Program-made: the position numbers and the translations under genes
Shown here: piece after piece, positions 48,672-61,300 of the stretch
Position numbering within the stretch: the stretch's first letter is position 1
How the letters are laid out: each line of letters begins with the position of its first letter
The notes under the pieces: generated by a model
Told to the model about the DNA's origin: nothing
Database searches by the model: none
The model's input: the letters and a program-made list of their open reading frames with translations, nothing else
Source: Pseudoneurospora amorphoporcata
Lineage: Eukaryota; Ascomycota; Sordariomycetes; Sordariales; Sordariaceae
NCBI GenBank assembly: GCA_033297205.1
Contig: MU859092.1
Span: 177,653 to 241,652 of the forward strand
Direction: 5' to 3'
Length of the DNA stretch: 64,000 bases

Positions 48672-49258
48672 CTACTCCTCCTCGCCAGCAGCCACCAGCT
48701 TGCCAACGACAGGGTACTTCTCATCGAACCTTTCCTCCCAGCCCTGGAGCGCCTCCAGCTGATCCTTGGTGAGATCGCTCAGAGTGTCGAGCGGGCCGTC
48801 GAGGTCTTTGGTAAGCATGTCCTCGTCGAAGCTACCGTGGGCGAGACCGCGGGAGGCATCGCGACCGGCGAAGTTGGCATAGGGACCACCGGGGCCGTAG
48901 AAGTTGCGGCCGCTAGTGACATCGAAGACGCGACCACGCACGGCCAGGTAGACTGGCATATCGTTCTGGCCGTTGTAGGGCAGCAGCGTCCTCGGGGTGA
49001 AGGTCCTGAACACGATGGCGGGCTCTTCCTTGGGAATGGCGGCCGGGGTATGGGGCCTCAGCCAGCTGTAGGCTGTGTAGAGGAGCATGCCGAGGAGGAC
49101 GAGGTTGAGGGGGGTGACGAAGGACCTGTGCGCGTTAGCGTCATCAATCAAAAGGCACCAGAGCAGTAGAAGCTTGCGATTGCCATGGGAATTCCTTACT
49201 CGGCATTGCCGGTCTGCTTGGCGGCTTCCTGGGCCATTCTGTTCTCGACGTATTCCAT
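48672..49258 (-). CDS. dap1: Dap1 / membrane-associated progesterone receptor (MAPR) heme protein (170 aa)
   Basis: Exons 49258..49200 and 49125..48672, intron GTAAGG/ACAG, splitting a Glu codon. An N-terminal helix, PLNLVLLGMLLYTAYSWL at about residues 26-43, anchors the protein in the ER membrane. The cytochrome b5-like domain follows: FTPRTLLPYNGQNDMPVYLA, then VFDVTSGRNFYGPGGPYANF, then AGRDASRGLA, which carries the Tyr ligand of MAPR proteins. Dap1 binds heme and supports cytochrome P450 enzymes of sterol synthesis such as Erg11/CYP51, affecting azole and DNA-damage tolerance. Length is near the yeast protein (152 aa). The C-terminal tail is acidic (GKLVAAGEEE). Confidence 0.95.
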
Positions 49259-50767
49259 GGTTGTGGAATTGATAATTTGCGATGTTGGTTCCAGCTGAAG
49301 GTTGGTGTTGTCGTCAACCAGCAATATGCATGCGTTCTGTTCTCCGTCTGATCCGGGTTTCCCTAACAATGCCACTGTGAGTGTGCGCTCATGATGGAAT
49401 TTCATGGACGGGCGCCGTAGGGCAGCGGGCGGGCCAAGGTGGGGTCCCGTCTGCGGCGGTACCTCTGCGGCCTCTGCCGAGCGGCAGTCCCGATCACCTG
49501 ACCCTCTGGCTCGTGCACGGTCTCGGCACTCCCGTCGCTTTCCCCCCTCCCCCGCACTGAAGAACTTCAATCACCCAGACCTCGCTGTTCAGGGGGTTCC
49601 GTTCAGAGCTTCAGGGTCCTGAATTGATGTAAGGTGCCCCTTCCCCTGTTGTGTTGCCCGCCCCATCACCCCTTGCTGTCTTTCCTCAACAATCATCAGA
49701 GCTGAATGCCCTCACTTCCAATTTTCCACTTGTCCATTGCTCAACCCATGCTCCCCACGCAACCCCTCTGGACCCTCTTGGCGGCGTGGCGTATGCATGC
49801 GTTTTGATGGACCCTCACCCAGCTGAGATGGTGTCTTTGTTTTTCGTGGGGATTTCTGTCTTTAATTAACGCAGAATGGGGTCGTGATTCGTCATCTTCC
49901 AGGTCCAGGCCTACAGGGTCCCGACTGCTCTTGTCCCTCTTGTCCATTCCATCTTTCCAGCTTTGGAGCTCTTCCGTCTCTCATGGTTGGGGTTTGGGGC
50001 CTCTCTTGGAGTGTTTGGAAGTGTCGCCCGGGAGCTGCCAATGATGCGGCAATGACTGGGTTGTTCTGATCGCTGAGATTGATATCCACCATCATCAAAG
50101 GCACTGGGGAGATCGTGAGTTGAGGCCATAAAGGTTCTCCTTTTAAGAGCATTCAAACTACAGGAAACAAACTCCGAGCTTATACCGCGATTCAGGGGTA
50201 AGGTAGCTACAGCATCTTCATCACCAACAACTCCCACAAGCTACTCCGACCAAGATATGGGTGTGGGAGGTGCGTCAAAATAAGCAAAGGGAAAAGCACC
50301 GCCACAACCTGGAACCTACGATCAGAGTCTGGTTCTGGCTTTCTGGGTCCGGCCTGCCCTTCTCCCCACTTGGTATCTCCAAAGTGAGTATCACCTGCAG
50401 TCTGAAGATCGAAACGTCACTCGCAGTCATCAATCACGACGATATGTCTGACATGGTCTTGCCTGGGTTCTCGTACGTTGGTTGCACAGCACCTCAGTGG
50501 TCGACCCCAGCTCAGCTGAGAACTAGAGAGAGACCTTCTCCGCGATTCATACAGACTCATCTTGCCATCTCCACTACTCCTGGTCCTAATAGATCAGACT
50601 GTTTCTCCTCTAGTATCACATACTACCAAACTCTATATAACTACATGTACATCCTCTAGCAGTTCCTCTGTTACTTTGTGCCCGCCATCTTCCAAGTCTC
50701 ATCATTACCCTCAACCTCATATACATCATCTCTTAATCTTTCTTCTTCTTCTTCCAAATCAGCAAAC
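49259..50767. other. Divergent intergenic region, no gene seen
   Basis: Holds the Dap1 promoter and the leader of the DDR48-like gene; the last 120 bases are C/T-rich. A 75-base stretch near 49530..49560 is C-rich. Confidence 0.5.
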
Positions 50768-51926
50768 ATGTCTTACGGCGAGCGTGACAACGAGTTCGGC
50801 TCCCAGCGCGACGAGTTCGGCTCCGAGCGCCGCGAGGGCTCCTCCAACTACGGCTCTGAGGACCGTGAGAACAACAGAAACGAGTTCGGTTATTCCAACT
50901 ATGGCTCCGAGGAGAACCGTAGGAACGAGGACCGTCCCCAGCACTCCAGCTATGGTTCGGACAATAACCGCAGGGAAGACCGCCCCGGCTCTTCCTCCAA
51001 CCGTAACGACTACGAGAAGGAGGAGTCCAGCTACGGTTCCAGCAACACCTACGGCTCTGAGAGCAGACGCAATGAGAATGAGCAGGAGTCCTCCTACGGT
51101 TCTGAGGAGAACCGCAGAAACGAGTCTTCTAACTATGGTTTTGGCAACAAGCGCGATGACGATGAGAGAAAGGAGTCCAGCTACGGATCTAGCAACAGCT
51201 ATGGCTCTGAGAACAGGCGCAACGACAACTCCAGCAACTCTTATGGCTCCAGCAACGACAACCAGAGCTATAAGAATGACGCCGGCTACAAGGGCGAGGA
51301 CAAGCCTTCCAGCTATGGGTCCAGCAACAACAGCAATTCCAACAGCTACGGCTTTGACAATAAGAGAGACGACTCCAACGACGGCGGTCTCGTTAGCAAG
51401 CTTGCTAGTATGGCCCTCGGCGGCATCAGCGGCCAGAAGAAGGACAGCAACAGCAACAACCAGCAGCAGTCCTCCTCCACCAACAACAACAATTCTGGCA
51501 ACGACGACTTCAAGAGCGGTATCATGAACACCTTTAACAACCTTGCCGGTGGTGGTGCCAGGGGCGAGAAGAACGAGGATGCCTTGGACAAGGGTAAGCT
51601 TTTTTATGCAATATCCTCCCATTGTTTCCCTACCTCTATGAAACAGTTAATCTGACTCTCGTTTGTCTACAGGTATCGACTACGTCCAGGAGAAGTTCCT
51701 CAACCAGGGCCCCCAGAACGACGAGAGCGCCGCTGAGCAGGCCAAGGACAAGATGATTGCCGACGCCATCCGCAACGGCTACAAGAATGCTACTGGCAAC
51801 GAGTTCCCTATCAAGGCCAAGAACAACAGCAGCAACAACAACGATAACGATAACAACAACAATGGTAACAGCAACAACGGCGGCAATCCCCTCAACGACT
51901 TGGGCAAGAAGTTTGGTCTTTTCTAA
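50768..51926 (+). CDS. DDR48-like stress protein with SYGS repeats (359 aa)
   Basis: Exons 50768..51593 and 51673..51926, intron GTAAGC/ACAG, phase 1. From residue 1 to about 230 the protein is made of short repeats around SSYGS, SNYGSE and NRRNE, with many Asn, Ser, Glu, Arg and Tyr and few hydrophobic residues. The C-terminal third has Asn/Ser-rich spacers around two short helical segments (GLVSKLASMALGGISG and SAAEQAKDKMIADAIRNGY). This resembles yeast DDR48, a damage- and heat-induced flocculent protein with SNNxxxYGS repeats. It is hydrophilic, has no signal peptide, and is likely disordered and desiccation- or stress-protective; the function is inferred from composition. Its codon use points to high expression. 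Confidence 0.7.
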
Positions 51927-52224
51927 GCAGTGGAAGTTTTGATAGGTGGGTATCACTGGATGAATGGACAAAGAGTAAAATGAGATAAGGTATCTGAGTA
52001 TCCAGTCATGAGTTTTTTTTTTTTTTTGGTTTTTCTATAATACCAGAAAAGGGTCCAAGAAGGGTCCCTCAGTTTCTCATATGCCAAGCCTGTCTCCTTC
52101 TTGATGAAAATTACTTTCAGTTTCGTTGAAATGTGCTGCTCGAACTCTTTCCGTCCTCTCTTTGCCCCGTCCCCGAACCATGTGTCCCTCCTTCATTGAC
52201 ACGCTCTTACACACACACAACTAC
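51927..52224. other. Convergent intergenic region
   Basis: 3' UTRs; a T run of about 14 lies near 52014..52027. No gene is seen. Confidence 0.6.
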
Positions 52225-52581
52225 TCACTTGCGCCCTTTAGCAGCAGCCATGGCCATACTAGCCATAAGCTCCGCATTCCTCGCCATGGCCTCAAACCTC
52301 GCCACCTCTTTCTCCGTGTAACTCTTGGTCTTGGCGTCCGTCGAAGTCGCCCGGGCGGCAGAGAAGTCGCGCGTGACGTCGCGGAGCTCGGATGCGTTGG
52401 AACGCCAGGAGGCTGCTAGGGCTGCTGCTGAGGAACTGCGGCTGGAGCTGCCGGAGTAGGAGTTGGAACTGGAACTAGACTTGGAGTTGGAATCGGAAAT
52501 GGAGCAGGGAAAAGTCGACGAATTGGGGGTGGTGATGTAGATAGAGGGAGGGGAGCGGTGGGCTTTGTAGGCGCGTGGCAT
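52225..52581 (-). CDS. Small Ser-rich hypothetical protein (118 aa)
   Basis: Single exon from ATG 52581 to the stop at 52225. Residues 1-35 are basic and Pro/Ser-rich; 36-55 are nearly all Ser; residues 56-118 form a long charged helix (WRSNASELRDVTRDFSAARA, then TEKEVARFEAMARNAELMAS). It has no signal peptide, no membrane helix and no recognised family. Coding-like codon use in the helical half is the main support. Confidence 0.5.
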   Translation of the reverse strand: MPRAYKAHRSPPSIYITTPNSSTFPCSISDSNSKSSSSSNSYSGSSSRSSSAAALAASWRSNASELRDVTRDFSAARATSTDAKTKSYTEKEVARFEAMARNAELMASMAMAAAKGRK

Positions 52582-54533
52582 TTTTCTTGGTTTGCTTCTT
52601 CCGGAGGTGAGGAGAAAGCTAGTTGTGTGCTGTCGATGGAGTTGTTACGTGGTTACGTAGGACTGGAGACATGAATGGGGCGGGGATAGGAGACCACTTA
52701 TACTTGTGTTAGTCTCTGACGGCATCTTTGAGAATAGAGGCTTGGGGAAGAGCCATGAAGCCAGCATGGCTGTGTTAGTGATGTGTTTCTTTGTGACATG
52801 ACGGCAACAGCATCGAATGGCTAACGGGTTGGTGACAACCTTCTTTGTGCGGCTGTTTTTGTGTTGTATGGTTTCCCATTGCCGGGGAGCGCGGATGTTT
52901 TCGCGGATGTTTTCCGAGTTTCCATCTTTCTTTGTCAATGGTTTCCCGTTACTGTCACTGCCACTGCCAATGCCTTCGAGTGATGATTTGTTCTTTGAGC
53001 GTGGATGGTGATGATGCTGATATTGTTGGAGAGTCACGGTCGGGAGGAGCCGTGTCTTGAAATGATCACGCCGTCAAATTGTCGAGTTGACTTGGAACGT
53101 GTATATATCCCAGGCTTCAGGGGCCATCACTGACCTTGACACCAACCTTGATATTGACTTCTCTATGGAAGACACGGGACGGGGGGGACACGAGTTAGTT
53201 TCTTACAAAGAGGCATGATGTAGCTTGCTGGACCACCAACATCTATCACCACGATCTTTGTTCCTCGAGTACAGCCCACCTAGTCCATCGGCTTAACTTT
53301 CTATAAACATCTGGTGAATTCCACAAATACAACACCTGTGCTCGAAGGTCGTTCCATTGTTGTTCGTAGACGCGCAGATCACTACTAGCCGTTCGGAGAT
53401 GTTGTTTAACGCCGTGGCGGTCTTCAGGTTGTTAATGTGTACCAGAGGTTGAAATGAAGGAATAACGTGTTTGATTCGAGATGCCATGTGGCTGGTCTGT
53501 AATAGGATCCGGGGGTCCGGATTAAAACTGCGTTATTACTGCGTCCCCGGCACTCGGACGGCGATTCTTTCATAAGGCTGAAAGTGCCATGCAAGATGGG
53601 GGAAGGTGGGAAACTCCTTGTTTTTAAACGGTCCCCGCCGCCTTGTTCCAGGGACAGAACGAGACCTGGACGGGAGCCATGTGGGGCTCGGCAGCTGGGG
53701 TGAGGGCTTAGGTTGGATGGAACCAGAACCCGCCAGGCTGGTGCCTGCTGAGGTGTTACTGGGGCCCTGACGCATAGCGATTTGGGGCCAATCCCTACAG
53801 CGGTTTTGCCAGTGTTACAGGCCAAGCCGCAACCGCCACAAAGCCAAACAGCCGGCCCGTCAGACTTCTTGCCTTCAAGTTATTAGACAACAACGCCGGA
53901 CTGGGCCTTTCCACTTCCTCTCTCTTTCTCTTTTTTTCCCCAGGTCCCGCGCCTCGCCCCTTCGTCCACGCACGTCTTCGTCAACCCCGTCACTGCCTGT
54001 CGCTCGCTCGCTCGTCTCGCCTTGCTCAACCACAAATTATTGAGAGCAACGCTGCCGACAAAAACAAAAACCTCTTTGATCGTTGAAGCCGGGATCAGCG
54101 AAATCGATTCTGACCGCTTTCCCCTAGTTTCTGTCTCACTCGATCAAAAGACCATCGAAGAATTTGCAATCCCCGACGACAACCACTTCCAGCATACCGA
54201 CTGCGACCCGACTGTTCTCTGTTCTGCGGCGACCTCACTCGAGCCCTCCGTCAGACGCCTTCACTGGTAGCCGGAGCAGTCACGCCCAAATACAGACAAG
54301 CCCATCTGCAACAAAGGGCTTCGGTCTCTATCGTCCAAAGCCACGCACGAAATCAATCGAATCTTGGGGGTCTCACGTCCTACCCCGCCATTGACGTTTT
54401 TCCGACCATTTAATTCCCCGGCTTCTGGTTTTTCCACTGCAGGAACTTTGAACCCGCCGTTCACCTGGACCACGGCCATTTTCCCATTCCCTCAGATAGC
54501 TCAAATACACGGTCCCGTTTAACAACGCCCAAA
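52582..54533. other. Intergenic, leader of TFIIB
   Basis: The first 1.2 kb shows no gene. From about 53900 on, a C/T-rich tract (CTCTCTTTCTC) begins the probable promoter and leader of TFIIB; a 5' UTR intron is possible but not defined. Confidence 0.5.
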
Positions 54534-55580
54534 ATGGCCGATTTCATTATTCCCAAGCCTCCGCAGCAGGAGAAGTTCAAGGAGAACCTCCAGAATCTCC
54601 TCATATGCCCCGAGTGCAAGGAAGACCCGCCTCACCTTGTCGAGGAGTTCTCGTCAGGAGACATGGTCTGCGGCGATTGCGGTCTCGTTCTGGGCGAGCG
54701 TATCATCGATACCCGCTCCGAGTGGCGTACTTTCTCCAACGACGACCAGGGCAACGATGACCCTTCTCGTGTCGGTGACGGTCCCAACCAGCTGATCGAT
54801 GGTGATCAGCTCCAGACCACCATCGCGTTCGATGGCAAGAACGGCAAGAACCTGTCCCATCTTCAGAACAAGATCACGCAGGACAAGAACTCCAAGCAGC
54901 TCATGCAGGCCTACCGCGATATTCAGGGCTTGACGGACAGCATCAACGCTGGTACCCAGGTGGCAAATGCTGCCAAGCACATCTACAAGCTCGTTGAGGA
55001 CAACAAGGCTCTCAAGGGCAAGTCTCAGGAAGCCATCACCGCTGGCTGCATCTTCATTGCATGTCGCCAAACGGGAGTGCCGCGTACGTTCCGTGAGATC
55101 TACAGCTTGACCAAGGTCTCGAAGAAGGAAATCGGCAGGGTTTTCAAGCAGTTGGAATCCTTCCTCCAGAAGATCGGAGGCGAGGAGCATGCCATCACGA
55201 CCAGCATCCCCACCTTCAACCAGCAGTACCAGGGCAAGGGATCTACTACAGCTACCGAGCTTTGCGCTCGGTACTGCAGCAACCTCAACTTCCGCAACTC
55301 GGTTGCGGTCGAGGATGTTGCTCGCCAGCTGGCCGACAAGACCAGCACCATCTCGGAGTTGGCTGGCCGTTCACCCCTTTCTGTCGCCGCTGCCTGCATT
55401 TACATGGCATCCCACATCAGGAACGAGTCGCGCACATCGAAGGAGATTGCGGCGGTGGCCGGTGTCAGCGACGGAACCGTCAAGACAGCTTATCGTCTGC
55501 TGCATAGCAAGAAGGACAAGCTGCTTGCGGAGATCTTCCCTGAGGGAGTGCCAAACCTCGATAAGCTTCCTGCGAACTAG
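54534..55580 (+). CDS. sua7: Transcription factor TFIIB (348 aa)
   Basis: A single-exon gene. The N-terminal zinc ribbon has C25, C28, C46 and C49 (CPEC and CGDC). The B-reader/linker follows (ERIIDTRSEWRTFSNDD). Two cyclin-like repeats span about 125-215 and 225-320, with signature patches KHIYKLVEDNKALKGKSQEA and GRSPLSVAAACIYMASHIRN. TFIIB bridges TBP on the promoter to RNA polymerase II and sets the transcription start. Length equals that of yeast Sua7 (345). The start context CCCAAAATGGCC is canonical, and no in-frame ATG lies upstream. Confidence 0.98.
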   Translation: MADFIIPKPPQQEKFKENLQNLLICPECKEDPPHLVEEFSSGDMVCGDCGLVLGERIIDTRSEWRTFSNDDQGNDDPSRVGDGPNQLIDGDQLQTTIAFDGKNGKNLSHLQNKITQDKNSKQLMQAYRDIQGLTDSINAGTQVANAAKHIYKLVEDNKALKGKSQEAITAGCIFIACRQTGVPRTFREIYSLTKVSKKEIGRVFKQLESFLQKIGGEEHAITTSIPTFNQQYQGKGSTTATELCARYCSNLNFRNSVAVEDVARQLADKTSTISELAGRSPLSVAAACIYMASHIRNESRTSKEIAAVAGVSDGTVKTAYRLLHSKKDKLLAEIFPEGVPNLDKLPAN

Positions 55581-56526
55581 GGACCTCAGGTGCGCGAGTA
55601 GTTTGGATAGAGCGTTTGGCTTTGTGGTTGGCGGCTCAGCTTCTAGATTTTTACGGGACAGGATCGCGGCGTGACAGCATTGCGTTTTCTTAAGCTTGAC
55701 AGGGTGGTCAGCCTCACTAAGATGAAAAGGTAGTCCTACTGAGAACGTGGCGGCTTTTGCGCATTGGTTGACAGGCAAAAGGCGACCCACAGGCACGTCT
55801 CGAATTTCAGAAGTTTGGAAGCATCTTGGGTGGTCGGAACAGAAGCTGGTTATCGTACGCCCAAAATAGGGCCGGTGGCCGCGGAGGCTGGTTGACAGTG
55901 CGGCAGGGCAAAGGGGCCTGACGTCTGATGAGGTTTTCACATTGACTACGAAATGGGAAACGAGGTTAGACCGACCGGCTTCTACCCAGGCCACATTGGA
56001 AGGACATTTGCGGTTTGAAAAGTTGATCTTATTCGGGGCGTTGGGGGACTTCTTTGTGGAAAGCAGTGACTAGAACTTGGGAGCAAGATGATAGTTAATA
56101 CAAGATATCATTACTCCATATTCGTCAATGGTGAACTCTAATATGGGCATGTTTGTCCAAGAAATCCAAGAGCTGGAATCTAGAACTGGAACTGCAGGGG
56201 ATACCCTGTGCTGTGATCGATGCGGCGTTCAGGTTGCAGTGGCTGTTACTAGTTGATGGACACAGTGTGACTAGAAGGTTGTGCACCAGGAGTTCACCGT
56301 GTTGATTTAAAATGTACTGTGCACGCTTAGTACTGTACGCAAACCGCACCACTAGCACCGACTGCAGCGGCTTCACGTCTCCCGTCTCTCAACCGCGTCT
56401 CAGTAATTTTGGCATCGTCATCTCCAAACTCCAAACGCAACTCATCGGTCCGCCCTACTCTGCGCTGACTTCCCAAACCCGAGCACACTTTGTCATTGAG
56501 CACGCTATAATTTGCCTGCGGAAAAA
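55581..56526. other. Intergenic, no gene seen
   Basis: Holds the TFIIB 3' UTR and the RSC7 promoter. No gene is seen. Confidence 0.6.
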
Positions 56527-58338
56527 ATGCCTTCCCGACGATCAGGCCGCGCAGCTGCCAAACGCGCGCAACAGGCCCTTGGTAAGCTATTCAGTTTTAC
56601 AACATTACTCCCTTTATTTGCTTGTTTGTACAAAAGAACATCCCCCACCGTTGTGATACAATTCTACCGAAAGCAACAGCGACACATGAACCTGTCTCTT
56701 CTTAAACCCAAAGTCGCTGACCAAAGCCTTGCACAAACCAGAAAGCACTCCAAAGACATTCGAAGGTCTAGACGACGAGGATGAGCCCATGCCCGATGCT
56801 GATCAAGACGACGCCGAGCCATCACAACGAGAGGGCGAAGATAATGTCGAGAAGGATGGCGAGTCGGCCGGTGACGAACACGAGGAAGAGGAAGCCCCAG
56901 AGGAAGACGAGTCGGGCAAGAGCCCAAGCCCTCCCCCAGAGCCTGTCATCCGCCGCCGACGCCTAGGACGGCCACCCAAGAACCGACCTCCCGACTGGGA
57001 CACTCTGCCGATCGAAAAGCCCGACCGTGATGAGAATACTCCTCGCCGTCGCGGCCGCGGAGGATGGAGGGGCAGAGGCGGTCGCAAGGGCCAGCATTTT
57101 CAACCAACCCAGCAGTCCATCGACAAAGACGGTACTGTCCTTGATATCATCAACGACGAGGTCGACCTTCCCGAGGACCCGGAGGGTGAGAAGAAGGTCG
57201 ATAAGCTAGGAAATCTCAAGGACGGCCGCGAGTATCGTTGCCGCACATTCACCGTCCTCGGCCGCGGAGATCGTTTATACATGCTTTCGACCGAGCCAGC
57301 ACGTTGCGTCGGCTTCAGAGACTCGTATCTTTTCTTCACCAAGCACAGAAAGCTCTACAAGATCATCGTGAACGACGAGGAGAAACGGGACATGATCGAG
57401 CGGGAAATCATCCCACACAGTTACAAGGGCCGTACGATCGGTATTGTGACGGCACGCTCGGTGTTCCGCGAGTTCGGCGCCCTGATCATTGTCGGCGGAC
57501 GAAGGATCGTTGACGACTACGAAGTCGCCAAGGCGCGAGAGGAGGGTGTCGTCGAGGGCGAGCTGGCCGATCCTAACGACATCTTCGAGCTAGGAAAACC
57601 TTACAACAAGAATCAATACGTGGCGTGGCATGGTGCAAGCTCAGTCTATCACTCGAATATACCTTCAGTACCACAGCAAAACGCCAAGGTTGCCCCAACC
57701 AAGCGACGGGTTGCCGTCAACGACGTCAACTGGCAGTTGGAGCATGCTCGCGAAGCTAGGTAGGCAATCTCTTCTTCAGTAGTTTTCTTGTGCAGGGCAC
57801 AAGACCGCTAACACATGTTTCATACAGCAACTTCAACAGCATCCTCACCAGCGTCCGCCGCGCCAACCTGAACGGCGTCTACGACATCCACACCAACCAA
57901 ATGCACTACCCACGCATTATTCAGCCTACACATGTCCGCATCACGCAGGTGGTAGACTCTGAAGACCCCTCGTCTTCGTCCTCAGACCTTCCTCCCGTCA
58001 AACCCTCCATATCCCGCAACTTCCTCATCACCGATGTGGAAGTCGAGCTGCCACCCGCCGGCATTTCCCCGGCCGCCTACGAAGTTCCCTTCCGCACATC
58101 GCCCGCCGACCGGGCTGCCTCCGCGCGTGCCGACTTCCTTGCCCCATTCAAGAGTCTGAGCGCAGTACCGGACGACATCAGGGACCTGCTGCCCGAGGAT
58201 TGCAGAAAAGCATTTGACAGTGCGGTGCAGAATGAGGAGGAGTGGTTCGGCAAGTGGGGTGACGAGAAGGATACGACGTGTCGCCGCGAGCCGGTGATTG
58301 ATAAGGCTATTGTGCCTTACAGCATGAATATCATGTGA
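56527..58338 (+). CDS. rsc7: RSC7/Swp82-type chromatin-remodelling subunit (527 aa)
   Basis: Exons 56527..56581 (55 bases), 56742..57759 and 57828..58338 with introns GTAAGC/CCAG and GTAGGC/ACAG. Residues 20-80 are very acidic (EEEEAPEEDE). An AT-hook-like RRRRLGRPPKNRP sits at about 89-101, then an RGRGGWRGRGGRKG basic patch. The RSC7/Swp82 domain follows from about 178: DGREYRCRTFTVLGRGDRLY, then EPARCVGFRDSYLFF and HRKLYKI. The subunit belongs to SWI/SNF-class remodellers (RSC Npl6/Rsc7 or SWI/SNF Swp82) in the nucleus. The two paralogue branches cannot be told apart here. The 55-base first exon is the least certain part, though its frame and phase agree. Confidence 0.93.
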
Positions 58339-61300
58339 GGCTCATGGAGTTTTCCCAGGAATCATGTGCGAAGACCTACAAACAGCCGCAGGCTCCACAC
58401 AGATACAGGCTTGTTTTTTCTGGTTTGGATACAAGCTTAGATCGTCTTGGTGGCAAATGCTTCATTGCATTATCTTGGTTTAGGTCAAGAGGCTTATCTT
58501 CCATCAGTCGTGTGGACTTGGTTGGAACGTCTTATCACACTGAAACGGATATAGACCTCGCGGGTGGAACACGATAGAGCATAACACTAGGCGGTGTTTC
58601 TTGGGGGTATATTCTTGTTTTCTGTCTGTCATAAGGGAGATGATGAAGGTTAAAGGGTCCGAATGACTTACGACGGACTCGGTCTAGGGGGAACCGAAAA
58701 GGGGGAAACAGGCAAAACTTGTCGGTCGTTGGGGACGCGGCGCTGGCTTCATCGAATTGCTTATTAGAAAAGGATCATGGTTTTGCAGGCTGGCCCGTTA
58801 TGGTTTGAAGGGCGGTTGGAGAATGTTTGGTAACCTCTGTCTATTTTATAGTATACCCAGCGTATAGGCACCCCCAAAGTCCAGCATCACATCTCACTTC
58901 TTGCTTTGTTTTAATGTTTCATTCTCCCATGGTGTCGCTGGCTGTGCTGATTTGGAAAGTCGTAAGTGAAGTGTGGTGAATTGAACTCCAACTTCTCGTT
59001 GCGTTGAATGCCCCAAGTTCACAAATGTGCATCATTATACGTGGCTAATTAGACGACAACCCAACGTGTTACTGTTAGCCACATCAATAAGATCCAACAG
59101 GGACCTTGTTGTCGTCTTTTGCTCAGGAATGGACTTGAGGGGAACGATCCTATGAGAGTGATGTACATATAACTGTCTAGCATTAATCTTGACTACTAAT
59201 TACGTTTGCCCAATACGTTGCGAGTGTTTTCCGTTCCGCCGTGTCGTCACGACATGTCCCATTTCAGCCTTGCAAACGCGGCAATGTCTTCTAGACTGAT
59301 ATTCTCGCTATTAGTTACAGGTTCTCTCACACGTTTGGTGGGACAAAGGACACATGGTTTGGTCAAAGCCTTTTAACGTATTTGAACTTCCCAGAAGAAA
59401 TGTTCACCTGCGAGTAACAAGAACGCAGCCCCATCATTCATTCATCCAAAGACTCGTTGAGAGCAAGCGAGTGTCTTCCGGAAATTGCGTTCACCCACCG
59501 AAGACGAGACCATATAACCCATGCATATCATCCTTTTTGTTTCCTTTCTGCGTTGAACCTATGCAAAACATAGCCTGAAAAGCGAGATCACCAGCTACCT
59601 AGATAGGCTATGTGATCGTAGACAGTACACACCTACTCAATGCCATTATATTCTACATTCCCAGTGAACAGTCATGGACCCCTATCATCCACCCTACTGC
59701 TGTTCCAAACCTTTCAAATCGTCCAGATGACAGAGTTAGCAGTACGCCTACTCTCTTCTGGGTCTCATTCAATTAGGTATGTATCATTATCTATTATCTT
59801 GCGATTATTCTACCAACGGCTCAACAGTCCTTTCTGTATTCATTAATTGTCCATAGCGAGGCACTGTAGCAGAAAATATCAGACAACAACACTCAAAGCC
59901 ACGTGAAATCTGTCATAGACATTCATCATCCACTGCCATTTCAGATATTCCAGACCCTCTGCGCAGCAATCTTTGAGAATACCTAGTCTCGGTCATGTAT
60001 CGGTAATGTATTGACCAACTTTCTACCTACCTACCAGTAGACACCTACAACTCAGTAGGCCCTCTAACATCACATTGATACCAAGGTACTCCAGCAGATA
60101 ACCCAGAAACGTCCGTTCAACACCTGAAGCCGAGCGTCTCTTGTTTCACAAAGATCCGATGCCCGATGAACTCGATGAAAAATTGCGTGTCGTATTTATC
60201 ATATATATGAAACTACATGTATTGGATTCCAATTCCTCGAAATATGATGTTGTATCGGACTGGAACTGGATAAGGCCCACGGTGATCGTTCGTAGGTCAG
60301 TGGCATCCAGTATATCAAGTATCTCGCTGCTTACAATGGTCTCAGCAGAGCTTCATATCTTGTTCTTTGATTTGGGATCATAATAACCAGAGCTCAACTC
60401 GTCCAAGTCTCACCCTCCAGTCGCTCGCTTATCCAACGTCTACATGGCCATCTATGCCCGCGTTGCATTCATGTACATCACGAAGAACACCCCTGAGACC
60501 TTTTCCATGATTGTGTGTAGCTATGAGTTGATGACTCCCGCTATCTGCTATCTCTTCGCACGTGGCCAGTTCGTTGCCTGGCAAGCATGTGTCATCAGAC
60601 AGACGAGTGTTCAACTCCCATTATCATGGGATCATCAGAGATAAGAGATCGGGTTTGCCCCCCCATGGTAGAGGCTCCTACTGTGTCATTTCACAGGCGT
60701 GAAGTTTTGATCAGGAACACTCAATGACCGACATACAGGAACACAGCCGGACAAGTGAGTGGGCCGATTCGAGAAAAGCGAATCTTCAAGAAGTAATGAG
60801 TCAATCGAGGTGTCGAGATATAACTGCCCACACGATCTTTTTTATGTCGTTTCCACAGGCACTCTTAAGCGAGCCGAGCATGAACAGGTGGTTTGTCGTT
60901 ACAATGATACGATAGAGCATATTTCGAGCCTCACCTGAGCTGACTGGGTCAATCTGGTAGTAGTTTCGCTTGTGAACTACAAGATCTCTGTGGATATGAC
61001 GAATCAACAGCCAAACATATGAACATGAATGACTGAAAGATAATTAAAAAAAAAAAAAAAAGGCCCGTCAAGGGACGAAACTGTGGCATTTTGAGTCCAC
61101 AAGCGTAACACGACCCGATCCACGGTCGTCATAGCGATTTGTGTTTAATCTCGACGAAAGTAGTCTTCTTTCTGACCCATTTTGGCAAGCTGGTAAGCTG
61201 GTTGGTCGAAATTGCCATTCGAAGCGTGTGGAAGGTGAATACGTAGGCCGGTTCGTGAGGGAATTAGTAGGTTACCACCGGAACGTGGCTGAGTTTTGTC

